Shown here: positions 1 through 8,301 of the stretch, piece by piece
Position numbering within the stretch: the stretch's first letter is position 1
Layout of the letters: each line of letters opens with the position of its first letter
Assembly: GCF_018343775.1 (NCBI RefSeq)
Contig: NZ_CP074349.1
Span: 2,966,001 to 3,030,000 of the forward strand
DNA: 64,000 nucleotides
Direction: 5' to 3'
From: Pseudomonas cichorii
GTDB taxonomy: Bacteria > Pseudomonadota > Gammaproteobacteria > Pseudomonadales > Pseudomonadaceae
Position numbers and translations under genes: made by a program
The notes under the pieces: generated by a model
Database searches by the model: none
Seen by the model: the letters and a program-made list of their open reading frames with translations, nothing else
What the model was told of the DNA's origin: nothing

Positions 1-1193
1 TGGGCTGGACAGCAGACAACATTGACGGCTTTCTTACCAAGGTTGATGAGAATCACGTAAAAATTGCCTGGCCAGCAGGTGTCGGCAGCGCTTTTGCCCT
101 GAGTATCCTGTCGGCGACCCCCGTTGGCTTTATTGTCGATGCGACAGAAGTCGAGAAACATGCGAAGGGCGCCGATCTGGGCAATGGCTGGCTGAAAAAT
201 CATTCGGCGGGTACGGGGGCTTATGCATTGCGCTCCTACACACCTCATGAGGCCGTGGTTTTGCAGGCCAACCCCCATGCAGCCGTGGCCCCCAAGCTGA
301 AGACGGTCGTGATCAAGAATGTCACGGATCCGGCAACCCGCCGCCTGCTGGTGGTCCAGGGTGATGCGGACCTTGCGTATGATCTGGGTGCCGATCAGTT
401 CAGCGCTCTTGAGCAGCAGAAGGGCGTGACAGTCCAGCGTTTCCCTTCATCGATGATTTACTACCTGGGCATCAATAGCGGTAACACTCAGGTTCCCGCC
501 CTGAAGAATCCCGCTTTCTGGGAAGCAGCCCGCTGGCTCGTGGATTACCAGAGCATTTCCAAAAACCTGCTCAAGGGGCAGTACAGCGTGCACCAATCGT
601 TCCTGCCATCAGGTGTGGCGGGATCATTGGGTGACCAGCCATTCAAGCTGGATGTGGAAAAAGCCAAAGGCATCCTGAAAAATGCAGGCATCGCTGAAGG
701 CACCAGGATTGAATTGAATGTCTTCAATCAGCCGCCTTACACCGATATTGCCCAGGCATTGCAATCAAGCTTCGGGAAAGCAGGCATCGACATCACCGTT
801 CGCCCTCTGGTCGAGAGCGAGTTGTGGGCAAAGATGCGTAGCCGTGATTATCAACTGATATTCACCTATTGGGGCATGGACTACCTTGACCCTAACTCCA
901 ACGCCAGCACCTTCACCTACAACGTGGAAAATGGGCCAAAGACTCTTGCCTGGCGCACCCAGTGGAATATTCCCCAACTAAGCCAGGAGACACGTGCGGC
1001 AGCCGCTGAACGCGATCCACAGAAGCGCACCGCCTTGTATGGCCACCTGCAAAAGACCGTACAGGAAAGCTCACCCTTTGTAGTCGCACTGCAAGGCCGC
1101 AATCAGGTCGCCGTCCATGAAGGGGTCGAGGGTGTTCTGCAGAACATCACGGTTTCTCTCCCGTACTTCGATCAGGTGAGCAAAGCCAAGTGA
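1..1193 (+). CDS. ABC transporter substrate-binding protein (SBP family 5), 5'-truncated by window edge
   Basis: The frame is open from base 3 without a start, so the gene begins before the window; about 396 C-terminal residues are visible. The sequence resembles family-5 periplasmic binding proteins (DppA/NikA/CntA type): it ends in the characteristic alpha/beta lobe with AQALQSSFGKAGIDI-like and YWGMDYLDPNS-like segments. It would capture a peptide, nickel or opine-metal ligand in the periplasm and hand it to the two permeases that follow. Its stop codon overlaps the next start (GTGA), showing translational coupling in a five-gene importer operon. The signal peptide is not visible. The family is clear; the ligand cannot be read from the sequence, but the following MFS exporter makes an opine metallophore a reasonable alternative to peptides. 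Confidence 0.88.
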   Translation, partial: GWTADNIDGFLTKVDENHVKIAWPAGVGSAFALSILSATPVGFIVDATEVEKHAKGADLGNGWLKNHSAGTGAYALRSYTPHEAVVLQANPHAAVAPKLKTVVIKNVTDPATRRLLVVQGDADLAYDLGADQFSALEQQKGVTVQRFPSSMIYYLGINSGNTQVPALKNPAFWEAARWLVDYQSISKNLLKGQYSVHQSFLPSGVAGSLGDQPFKLDVEKAKGILKNAGIAEGTRIELNVFNQPPYTDIAQALQSSFGKAGIDITVRPLVESELWAKMRSRDYQLIFTYWGMDYLDPNSNASTFTYNVENGPKTLAWRTQWNIPQLSQETRAAAAERDPQKRTALYGHLQKTVQESSPFVVALQGRNQVAVHEGVEGVLQNITVSLPYFDQVSKAK

Positions 1194-2224
1194 GGGTAGG
1201 GGCCTCGCGCAGGATTCGAGTGGCAGGAACCGGATTATTGACCTTGTTGGTCACATTGCTGGGCCTGCTGCTCTTTACCTTTCTGCTGACCACGCTATCG
1301 CCGGTCGACCCGGCGCTACGTATTGCCGGGGATCGTGCCAGTGAGGCAACCCTGGCACAGGTCCGCAGTGATCTGGGACTGGACCAACCCTGGCCAGTCA
1401 GGTTCGGCAGTTACCTCCACCAACTTTCCCAGGGCGATCTGGGTGTTTCCAATACCTCCAGCAAACCGGTGCTGGAAGACTTGAAACGTGCCTTGCCCGC
1501 CACCCTGGAACTCGCCACCCTGTCGATTGTGCTGGGTGCGTCTCTTGGATTGTCATTGGGACTGCTGGCTGCCTGGCAGCCCGGTGGCTGGATCGACACG
1601 CTGGTGAGGTTGTTCTCACTGATCGGTTATTCGGTGCCGGTGTTCTGGCTCGGGCTGCTGATGCTGCTCTTGTTCTATGCAACATTGCAGTGGGCAGGAG
1701 GGCCTGGCCGTCTGGATGATGCGTTTATCTACACCATCGAACTGCCCAGCGGCTGGATGCTGTGGGACACCTGGCGTTCGGGAGAAGAGGGGGCCTTGAG
1801 CAACGCCTTCTCGCACCTGGTACTGCCGGTGCTGGTGTTGGGGTTTTACGCCATGGCGGGTATTTGCCGACTGACACGTTCTGCGCTGCTGGGTGAGATG
1901 GGCAAGGAGTATGTGATAACCGCCCTGGCCAAAGGTGCTGGGCGCGGTCGTGTGCTGTTCCGCCACGTTTTGCCCAATGTCGCAGGCACACTTGTGGTGG
2001 TGGTTGCCCTGGCTTACGCCGGTCTGCTCGAAGGCTCCATTCTCACTGAAACCGTCTTTGCCTGGCCTGGCATCGGTCGCTATCTGACCACTGCATTGTT
2101 CGCTGGAGATGTGCCTGCAATTTTGGGTAGCACCTTGCTGATCGGTCTTTGTTTCGTCGTCGTTAACGGCATCGCCGATGTATTGGCTGGCATGATCGAC
2201 CCACGAACAAGGGAGCTGCTATGA
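1190..2224 (+). CDS. ABC transporter permease, DppB/NikB type
   Basis: A 344-residue inner-membrane permease with an N-terminal TM helix, the conserved periplasmic segment around SPVDPALRIAGDRA (DppB-family N-terminal domain), and the EAA cytoplasmic loop near residues 235-265 (EYVITALAKGAGRGRVLFRH). It would form one half of the membrane channel of the importer. The start is a GTG that overlaps the TGA of the binding-protein gene by 4 bp; no better start is seen. Its stop overlaps the next ATG (ATGA). Family length is normal (about 300-340 aa). Substrate is inferred only from the operon. Confidence 0.9.
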   Translation: MRVGASRRIRVAGTGLLTLLVTLLGLLLFTFLLTTLSPVDPALRIAGDRASEATLAQVRSDLGLDQPWPVRFGSYLHQLSQGDLGVSNTSSKPVLEDLKRALPATLELATLSIVLGASLGLSLGLLAAWQPGGWIDTLVRLFSLIGYSVPVFWLGLLMLLLFYATLQWAGGPGRLDDAFIYTIELPSGWMLWDTWRSGEEGALSNAFSHLVLPVLVLGFYAMAGICRLTRSALLGEMGKEYVITALAKGAGRGRVLFRHVLPNVAGTLVVVVALAYAGLLEGSILTETVFAWPGIGRYLTTALFAGDVPAILGSTLLIGLCFVVVNGIADVLAGMIDPRTRELL

Positions 2225-3075
2225 GCCTTTCTGTAGCTTTCGATAGTGTTTCAGGGCAACGCTGGTGGCGTCGCTCACCCGCCTTGACCCTGGGCGGGTC
2301 ATTGATTCTATTGCTGTTGTTGGTTGCAGTATTTGCACCCTTGTTAAGCGGTTTTGACCCAAATCAGCAAAACATTGAACAGCGTCTGTTGCCACCCTCA
2401 GCCAGTCATTGGCTAGGCACCGATGGTTTCGGTCGCGATCTTTTCACACGCCTGCTTTACGGTACACGTCCCACCTTGCTGCTGGTGTCACTGGTCTTGT
2501 TGCTGACCTTGCCTATCGGTGTATTGGTGGGAGTCGCGGCCGGGTTTTATGGCGGCTGGGCGGAACGCATTCTGATGCGGATAACCGATGTGTTCATGGC
2601 GTTCCCGCAACTGGTATTGGCGCTGGCGTTCGTTGCCATTCTCGGACCGGGCTTGCTCAACGGTGCGCTGGCCTTGTCGCTCACTGCATGGCCGGCCTAC
2701 GCACGACAGGCACGGGCCGAAACCAGCGTCCTGCGTGACAGCGACTATCTGGCGGCTGCTCATTTGCAAGGTATTACAGGAGCACGTTTGCTGCTCGGGC
2801 ATGTACTGCCGCTGTGCCTGCCGTCTGTGATTGTGCGGGTGGCATTGAATCTGGGTGGCATCATTCTGGCGGCTGCCGGGCTCGGCTTTCTCGGCCTGGG
2901 TGTCGAGCCGCCGACAGCAGAATGGGGCTCGATGGTTGCCGATGGCAGCCGTGTCATCTTCGATCAGTGGTGGGTTGCTGCCGCACCGGGCATCGCCATT
3001 CTTCTGACGAGTTTGTCCTTCAACCTGCTGGGCGATGGCCTGCGCGATGTTCTGGATCCCCGTCATGGCTCGTGA
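2221..3075 (+). CDS. ABC transporter permease, DppC/NikC type
   Basis: A 284-residue partner permease. It has the OppC-type N-terminal segment with GTDGFGRDLFTRLLYGTR (residues about 63-80), typical of DppC/OppC proteins, then membrane helices and an EAA loop around DSDYLAAAHLQGITGARLL. It pairs with the preceding permease to form the channel. The ATG overlaps the upstream stop as ATGA. Its 3' end overlaps the start of the ATPase gene by 11 bp, so the operon is fully coupled. Confidence 0.9.
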   Translation: MSLSVAFDSVSGQRWWRRSPALTLGGSLILLLLLVAVFAPLLSGFDPNQQNIEQRLLPPSASHWLGTDGFGRDLFTRLLYGTRPTLLLVSLVLLLTLPIGVLVGVAAGFYGGWAERILMRITDVFMAFPQLVLALAFVAILGPGLLNGALALSLTAWPAYARQARAETSVLRDSDYLAAAHLQGITGARLLLGHVLPLCLPSVIVRVALNLGGIILAAAGLGFLGLGVEPPTAEWGSMVADGSRVIFDQWWVAAAPGIAILLTSLSFNLLGDGLRDVLDPRHGS

Positions 3076-3913
3076 TGAAACACTCCTGGATGTAAGAGGC
3101 CTGCGTGTCAGTTTTCCCGGGCCTGATGCCCAGCGAATTGATGTCGTAAAGGGGATCGATTTCACCGTCGGAACTGAAAAGGTTGCCTTGGTGGGTGAGT
3201 CCGGTTCGGGCAAGTCACTGACCGCCCGTGCGCTGCTTGGGCTTGTGCCTCGTCCAGCTCGGGTTTCTGCAGAGCACATGCGCCTGGGAGCCGATGATTT
3301 ACTGCGGCTGAATGAAAAACAGTGGCAAACCCTGCGCGGTACGCGGTTGTCACTGGTGCTGCAGGACCCCAAGTATTCCCTCAATCCGGTGCTCAAGGTC
3401 GGCACTCAGGTAGAGGAAGTGCTGGTATTGCACACCCGACTCGGGCGTCGCGAGCGTCGTGAGAAAGTATTGGAAATGCTCAATGCCGTGGGCTTGCCAG
3501 ATCCGGTAACGCTCTACGATCGCTATCCTCATGAGTTGTCCGGAGGCATGGGGCAGAGGGTCATGCTGGCGTCGATGCTGATAAATGATCCTCGAGTGCT
3601 TATCGCCGACGAACCGACTTCAGCCCTGGACAGCAACCTGCGCGACCAGATGCTCGATCTGATCATGGGCCTGGTAGAGGAGCGGGGCATGGGACTGCTG
3701 TTGATCAGCCACGATCTGCCTCTGGTCTCCAGATATTGCGACCGCGTGTTGGTCATGTACCAAGGCAACATCGTGGATCGGTGCCGGGCATCCGAGTTGG
3801 CGACTGCCAGCCATCCGTATACGAAAACCTTGTGGAACTGCCAGCCTTCGGCGCTGAGCTATGGGCATCCATTGCCTGTCCTGGACAGAAGCCTGCTTGA
3901 GGAGCATCGATGA
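3065..3913 (+). CDS. ABC transporter ATP-binding protein, DppD/OppD type
   Basis: A nucleotide-binding subunit with Walker A GESGSGKS, Q-loop VLQDPKYSLNP, signature LSGGMGQR and Walker B LIADEPTSALD, followed by the D- and H-loop (LLISHDL). The start is placed at the ATG at 3065 (MARDETLLDVRGL), not an upstream in-frame ATG inside the permease gene, because homology to NBDs begins there; this gives 282 residues. It energises import together with the DppF-like subunit. The C-terminal region after the H-loop is shorter than in classical OppD (about 320-340 aa) and lacks an obvious Cys-rich Fe-S motif. It overlaps the next gene by ATGA. Confidence 0.88.
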   Translation: MARDETLLDVRGLRVSFPGPDAQRIDVVKGIDFTVGTEKVALVGESGSGKSLTARALLGLVPRPARVSAEHMRLGADDLLRLNEKQWQTLRGTRLSLVLQDPKYSLNPVLKVGTQVEEVLVLHTRLGRRERREKVLEMLNAVGLPDPVTLYDRYPHELSGGMGQRVMLASMLINDPRVLIADEPTSALDSNLRDQMLDLIMGLVEERGMGLLLISHDLPLVSRYCDRVLVMYQGNIVDRCRASELATASHPYTKTLWNCQPSALSYGHPLPVLDRSLLEEHR

Positions 3914-4614
3914 ACGCAGTGGAGATCAGTTCGTTGGCAGTGGGCTTCAAGCGCGGCTTGAGCCACTTCAAGGCGCTGGAAGTCGAGCAGATACAGATCG
4001 GGCAGGGCGAGTGTTACGGCCTGATTGGCGGCTCCGGTTCCGGCAAGTCGACTCTGTTGAGGGTGCTTGCGGGACTGCAGCGTGACTGGCAGGGCGGCGT
4101 TCAAGTGTTCGGCCAGTCTCTTGTGGCGCAGCAAGCCTTCAAGGGCAAACTGCGCCGCGATGTCCAGATGGTGTTCCAGGACCCATACGCTTCATTGCAT
4201 CCCTTGCACCGCATTCGTCGCAGCCTGCGCGAGCCGCGGCAAGTCAACGGATTGCCTTTTGATGAACACAGCCTGGTGGCCTCACTGGAGCAAGTGGGTT
4301 TGCCCGCCGAGGTTCTGGACCGTTATCCGCATCAACTCTCCGGTGGCCAGCGACAACGAATCGCCATCGTTCGTGCATTGCAGTTGCAACCCGGATTACT
4401 GCTGCTCGACGAGCCCACCTCGGCGCTGGACATGACCGTACAGGCAGAAATCCTCAACCTGCTTCAAGGGCTGCGACGCGATACCGGGATGACCATGATC
4501 CTCGTCAGTCACGACATGAATACGGTTGCACATCTGTGCGACAGGGCTTTGGTGATCAAGGGCGGCAGCATTGAGCGACGGCTGGACAGGGAAGGGTTAT
4601 CGGCCATTGTTTGA
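3910..4614 (+). CDS. ABC transporter ATP-binding protein, DppF/OppF type
   Basis: A 234-residue second ATPase with Walker A GGSGSGKST, signature LSGGQRQR, Walker B LLLLDEPTSALD and H-loop ILVSHD. At 234 aa it is shorter than DppF (about 330 aa) because the C-terminal oligopeptide-transporter extension is absent, as in NikE- and CntF-like subunits. It completes the importer. The start ATG overlaps the upstream stop. It is followed by a 90-bp gap carrying a regulatory palindrome before the MFS gene, so the exporter may be separately controlled. Confidence 0.87.
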   Translation: MNAVEISSLAVGFKRGLSHFKALEVEQIQIGQGECYGLIGGSGSGKSTLLRVLAGLQRDWQGGVQVFGQSLVAQQAFKGKLRRDVQMVFQDPYASLHPLHRIRRSLREPRQVNGLPFDEHSLVASLEQVGLPAEVLDRYPHQLSGGQRQRIAIVRALQLQPGLLLLDEPTSALDMTVQAEILNLLQGLRRDTGMTMILVSHDMNTVAHLCDRALVIKGGSIERRLDREGLSAIV

Positions 4615-4646
4615 TAAGAGCGCAGACATTATTCAGCCCGGATATT

Positions 4647-4660
4647 TGACCGTTCGGTCA
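4647..4660. promoter_or_regulatory. Perfect inverted repeat, TetR-type operator candidate upstream of MFS gene
   Basis: TGACCG-TT-CGGTCA is a perfect 6-bp inverted repeat with a 2-bp centre, lying between the DppF-like gene and the MFS start 44 bp downstream. The half-site TGACCG...CGGTCA is the shape commonly bound by TetR-family repressors of efflux genes. No TetR gene is in the visible part of the locus. The role is inference. Confidence 0.5.
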
Positions 4661-4703
4661 TATCTGCTTAGGGTAGCGCGCTTTGTTTTGCTTCGAGATT
4701 GTC

Positions 4704-5891
4704 ATGACCAACCGCTCTAAACTACCGCCTACCGTCTACCTGCTGGGTTTGACGATCTTCACACTGGTCACCGCAGAGTTCATGGTGGCCGGGATGATGC
4801 CGGCGTTGGCCGACTCATTCTCGGTGAGCCTTGCCCAGGTCGGTAACCTCATTGCCTTTTATGCACTGGGCATGGCACTGGGCGGGCCGCCTGTCATGGT
4901 GCTTCTGGTTTCCCGCAGCATTGGCAATAAGCCTGCACTCATCGGGCTATTGGCTGTGTATGTTGCTGCCGGAGTACTGGCATCGGCGGCGCAAAGCTAC
5001 GAAATCCTGTTGCTGGCCAGAGTCATCATGGGCGTTGCCAGCGCCGCCTGCATCGGATTGTGCATGACGATATGCGCTGGTCTTGTACCGCCTGAAGCCC
5101 GCGGACGGGCGGTATCGGTTGTCCTGGGCGGACTCATGCTTTCACCTGTGGCCGGCGTGCCGATGACCAACCTGATTGAACATGCTTTTGGCTGGCGTGC
5201 GAGTTCATGGCTGATCGTGGCGTTATCCTTGGTGTGTACGTTCCTGGTAGCCACCCGATTGCCTGCTGGCGATGCAGACAAACAGCCAGCGTTACGACAG
5301 CAACTGAGTGATCTCAACAACCTCAGCCTATGGGGCGCTTACCTCACCAGCGGCCTCATCATCGGATCGACCTTCGCGGCGTTCAGCTACATCACACCGA
5401 TTCTGATCAAGGAAGTCGGCGTACTTCCCGGCTACATAGCGCCGATTCTGGCGCTTTATGGTGTGGCCAATCTGGCAGGCAATATGTTCGTCGGACGCAT
5501 CGCCGACCGCCATACATTCCCGGCATTGGGCTGGGGGCTGGCTCTGTTGACACTGGCATTGAGCGGCTTTGCGCTGGCTGGCGATCATCAGTGGCTGAAC
5601 GTGGCGTGCTTCATCGCGATCGGCCTGACCGGTGTCTCACTGAACCCGGCAATGGCCGCCCGAGTAATGAAAGCCGCCGAGCCGGGCGCACTGGTGAATA
5701 CACTTCACACATCAGTCATCACGGCAGGCCTCGCGCTGGGTAGCTGGGCAGGTGGAGAAGCTATCAATGCCGGGTATGGCCTGCGTGGACCGCTGTGGGT
5801 GGGAGCCGGGATGGCGTTGGTGGGTTTGATTAGTGTGGTGCGGCCGTTGCTGCAGGACTCTTCGGCAACGAGGTCCTGTGCTCAAGGTTGA
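4704..5891 (+). CDS. MFS exporter (DHA1 / AraJ-CmlA-like drug efflux family)
   Basis: About 395 residues with 12 predicted TM helices. TM1 carries the typical DHA1 stretch TAEFMVAGMMPALADSF, the cytoplasmic loop after TM4 has PPEARGRA, and the motif-C-like region is GLMLSPVAGVPMTN. The start is placed at ATG 4704 (MTNRSKLPP) rather than an upstream in-frame TTG at 4683, because the extra residues are not MFS-like. It would extrude a small molecule by proton antiport. It sits just after a complete family-5 ABC importer, the arrangement seen in cntABCDF-cntE opine-metallophore loci, where the MFS exports the metallophore. A plain drug-efflux pump is the main alternative. Confidence 0.87.
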   Translation: MTNRSKLPPTVYLLGLTIFTLVTAEFMVAGMMPALADSFSVSLAQVGNLIAFYALGMALGGPPVMVLLVSRSIGNKPALIGLLAVYVAAGVLASAAQSYEILLLARVIMGVASAACIGLCMTICAGLVPPEARGRAVSVVLGGLMLSPVAGVPMTNLIEHAFGWRASSWLIVALSLVCTFLVATRLPAGDADKQPALRQQLSDLNNLSLWGAYLTSGLIIGSTFAAFSYITPILIKEVGVLPGYIAPILALYGVANLAGNMFVGRIADRHTFPALGWGLALLTLALSGFALAGDHQWLNVACFIAIGLTGVSLNPAMAARVMKAAEPGALVNTLHTSVITAGLALGSWAGGEAINAGYGLRGPLWVGAGMALVGLISVVRPLLQDSSATRSCAQG

Positions 5892-5953
5892 GAGGGTTTG
5901 ATCCGGTTTATGGCGTTTGGCATGATTCAAGCCCACACGTAAAGGAATACTCG

Positions 5954-6085
5954 ATGCCAATCTATCTGGCGGCCGAATCAGAACTTCATGTAGGCCAAGG
6001 CTCAGTTACAGAAGCACCTGCGGCAGAAGGAACTTACGTTGTTGTATTTGAAGACGATGATGCGGCGCTGGGGTTGTTTGCGTAA
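5954..6085 (+). pseudogene. Short ORF, probable truncated remnant of a small conserved protein
   Basis: A 43-codon ORF with a clear AAGGA ribosome-binding site 9 nt upstream of its ATG. It begins MPIYLAAESELHVGQG and continues into TYVVVFEDD, which I recognise tentatively as the N-terminus of a longer Pseudomonas DUF2251-like small protein. After FEDD the sequence jumps to DAALGLFA and stops, as if an internal segment had been deleted in frame. It lies at the border between the transporter operon and the accessory region. Family assignment is from memory and uncertain; a genuine micro-protein cannot be excluded. Confidence 0.35.
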
Positions 6086-6237
6086 GAGCTGGGTTGGGTT
6101 TCGCGAGATAGCATCAGTACGGTGGTTCGTGGTGATGTTTTTCTCGCAGGTGAGAAATCTGGCTTGGAAAGCACCAGCAGAGTGACCCATGCTTTGTATA
6201 GGATGATTCGTATAATGTGTATTATGTTAAATAATGC

Positions 6238-7095
6238 ATGGGACCTAGTCGTTCGACTAAAACCAAGTACGCGTTGCCGCATAAGGACAGTAGCGCTGTG
6301 TGGGCGAAGCTGGTTGGCGTTTGTGCTGAGCTCAATGGCAGCGGCGCAGAAATCGACCTGACCTCACTCCATTTGTACTTGGAAGGACTAGCTCAAGATT
6401 TTCACAGGTCGCGGCTTGTGCGTGAGGCCATCATAGACCTGAGCTTAGGCACCGTAGTTGTCAGCCAAGAGCGGCGCGCACAGCTTGCCCCGTTAGCGGA
6501 GTACTTGGAGCCCCTGTTCTCAAGCAGCCGCCCTGCCACGAGTACCCTCCTCGCGGATGAACTTCCACCGGTGAGTCCGGCATCAGATAGCACCCTCGCC
6601 TCTCGCCAGCTTGATCGCGTCAGTCAATTCCACAACGATCATCGGTACCGGGATGCGCTGGCGCAGTTGGAGGTGCTCGAAGACGGTCTCCCTACTTACG
6701 ATGCGCACCAACAGGCCCGGTGGTATTTCCTACGAGGGATGTGCTTCTGGCATTTGGCGGAGGACGTGAAAGCCGCGGCAGACCTCGAAATGGCTGCCAG
6801 CCTTTACCAGGACGATGAGCGTATCGCGGCGGGCCTTGTCCGGGCGTCGATGCTCAAGGATGACGTGCAGACTGCGATCCAGGTTGGACAGGAGGCCATC
6901 GCGCGTTTCCCGGACTCATACTCGGTCTGGGTTGCGCTGACCAATGCAAGGCTTCTGAACAGAGAGCAGCTGACGACCGAAGAGATACCTGAGACATTCC
7001 GTGACAAGTCGGGAGCTTGGCAGTTGCTGGCCAGCTCAATGGCTGGAGCCGGAGATGATGAAGGCGCTGTGGATGAATCGCCCCGGATTCTCTAG
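6238..7095 (+). CDS. TPR-like protein of unknown function, 3'-truncated by an IS3 element
   Basis: An ORF of 285 codons whose last seven codons (after 7073) are IS3 terminal repeat, so the native C-terminus is lost. Residues about 125-245 are helical pairs with TPR spacing (RYRDALAQLEVLEDGLP, RWYFLRGMCFWHLAEDVKAA, VQTAIQVGQEAIARFPDSY). The N-terminal 80 residues (KYALPHKDSSAVWAKLVGVC...) match no family I can name. No good Shine-Dalgarno precedes the ATG, but a TATAAT box lies at 6213-6218. It faces the broken SLOG gene on the other side of the IS. Function unknown; a partner of the adjacent defence genes is possible but unsupported. Confidence 0.6.
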   Translation: MGPSRSTKTKYALPHKDSSAVWAKLVGVCAELNGSGAEIDLTSLHLYLEGLAQDFHRSRLVREAIIDLSLGTVVVSQERRAQLAPLAEYLEPLFSSSRPATSTLLADELPPVSPASDSTLASRQLDRVSQFHNDHRYRDALAQLEVLEDGLPTYDAHQQARWYFLRGMCFWHLAEDVKAAADLEMAASLYQDDERIAAGLVRASMLKDDVQTAIQVGQEAIARFPDSYSVWVALTNARLLNREQLTTEEIPETFRDKSGAWQLLASSMAGAGDDEGAVDESPRIL

Positions 7096-7973
7096 ACACC
7101 TTGCAAGCTCATTGCGTAACGCTTTTCAAACTCTACCGGTGACAGCTGATTGTTGAAACCATGCCGGCGTTTTGCGTTGTAGAACATCTCGATGTAGTCG
7201 AACACATCGCTACGAGCATCTTGCCGCGTGGTGTAGATTCTCCGCTTGATACGCTCCCGCTTTAGAAGCTGGAAAAAGCTCTCGGCTACGGCGTTGTCAT
7301 GACAGTTGCCTCGGCGACTCATGCTGGCAACCAAATTATTCGCCTTCAAAAAACTGCGCCAATCGGTGCTGCTGTACTGGCTGCCTTGGTCGGAGTGAAC
7401 CATCACCTCCTGTTTCGGCTTACGCCTCCAAACCGCCATCAATAACGCATCAATGGCTAGATCACTGGTCATCTGCGACTTCATTGACCAGCCAACGACC
7501 TGACGAGAAAACAGATCCAGCACCACAGCCAAATACAGCCAGCCTTCGTACGTGCGAATGTAGGTGATGTCGGTGACCCACACTTTGTTGGGTTCTACGA
7601 CATCGAACTGGCGCTTCAGTAAATTGGGTGAGGCGACTGCTGGCTTACCTCCGTACTTTCCAGGGCGTCGTCGATACCCTGTCTGAGAGCGCAGCCCCTC
7701 AAGACGCATCAGCCTCGCCACACGATGCCGACCACAATCTTCACCGACCTCGCGAAGATCATCATGGATTTTGCGATAGCCATACACTCCGCCACTCTCC
7801 AGCCATGAATGCTTAATCAAACCCAGCAATCGCTGATCATCTTTAGCGCGTGCAGATTGCGGCTCAGACAACCAGGCGTAATAACCACTGGGATGGACTT
7901 TCAGCGTCAGGCAAAGCCGTCGAATGGAATAGTCGCCCGCGCGCTGCTTGATAAAGGCGTACTTCAGCCGCAC
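7092..7973 (-). CDS. IS3-family transposase OrfB (catalytic part)
   Basis: A 293-residue DDE integrase-fold protein of the IS3 family. An N-terminal HTH_21-like region (SIRRLCLTLKVHPSGYYAWL) is followed by the catalytic domain with WVTDITYI, VMVHSDQGSQYSS and NCHDNAVAESFF, which supply the D, D and E residues. It ends with the family-typical YNAKRRHGFNNQLSPVEFE. The annotated GTG at 7973 is probably not used alone: OrfB is normally made by -1 frameshifting from orfA, and its frame is open back to the slippery site. No disabling mutation is seen, so the element could be active. Confidence 0.9.
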   Translation of the reverse strand: MRLKYAFIKQRAGDYSIRRLCLTLKVHPSGYYAWLSEPQSARAKDDQRLLGLIKHSWLESGGVYGYRKIHDDLREVGEDCGRHRVARLMRLEGLRSQTGYRRRPGKYGGKPAVASPNLLKRQFDVVEPNKVWVTDITYIRTYEGWLYLAVVLDLFSRQVVGWSMKSQMTSDLAIDALLMAVWRRKPKQEVMVHSDQGSQYSSTDWRSFLKANNLVASMSRRGNCHDNAVAESFFQLLKRERIKRRIYTTRQDARSDVFDYIEMFYNAKRRHGFNNQLSPVEFEKRYAMSLQGV

Positions 7974-8242
7974 TCCTTGGCAAAGTACGCGGCGGCCTTT
8001 TTTAAGATGTCTCGCTCTTCAGTGACCCGCTTGAGTTCCGCTCGCAGTCGACGCAGTTCAGCGTGCTGGTCATCGTCTTGCTGCCGTTCTTCTTGAGGTT
8101 TGCTGTAGCGCTTTATCCACGCATAGAGGCTATGCGTCGACACACCAAGACGGGCCGCTACGTCAGCGACGGGAAGCTTCTTTTCGGTCACTTGATTGAC
8201 CGCTTGGGTTTTGAATTCTTCGGGATAACGCGGGTTGCTCAT
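7964..8242 (-). CDS. IS3-family transposase OrfA
   Basis: A 92-residue protein with the HTH_Tnp_1 fold (RYPEEFKTQAVNQV, DVAARLGVSTHSLYAWIKRY) and a C-terminal leucine-zipper coiled coil (ELRRLRAELKRVTEERDILKKA) used for multimerisation. It binds the IS ends. It overlaps orfB by 10 bp in the -1 frame and contains the frameshift heptamer just before its end. The start is the ATG at 8242, close to the right IS end. Confidence 0.9.
   Translation of the reverse strand: MSNPRYPEEFKTQAVNQVTEKKLPVADVAARLGVSTHSLYAWIKRYSKPQEERQQDDDQHAELRRLRAELKRVTEERDILKKAAAYFAKECG
7997..8003 (-). other. Programmed -1 frameshift site A-AAA-AAG in orfA
   Basis: On the minus strand the zero-frame codons TTA AAA AAG form the canonical A_AAA_AAG slippery heptamer of IS3-family elements. 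Shifting -1 here joins orfA to orfB through GRRVLCQGVRLKYA, giving the OrfAB transposase. Position and frame fit exactly. Confidence 0.75.
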
Positions 8243-8301
8243 GGCACCTCCTGATTGGCCTCATTTTAAGGCATGGAGGTGTCTACGAAACCCGGGGCGA
8301 T

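Noticed and set aside
4683..4703. TTG start for the MFS gene
   Set aside because: Would add seven residues (MFCFEIV) not typical of the family; ATG 4704 begins the usual short cytoplasmic N-terminus.
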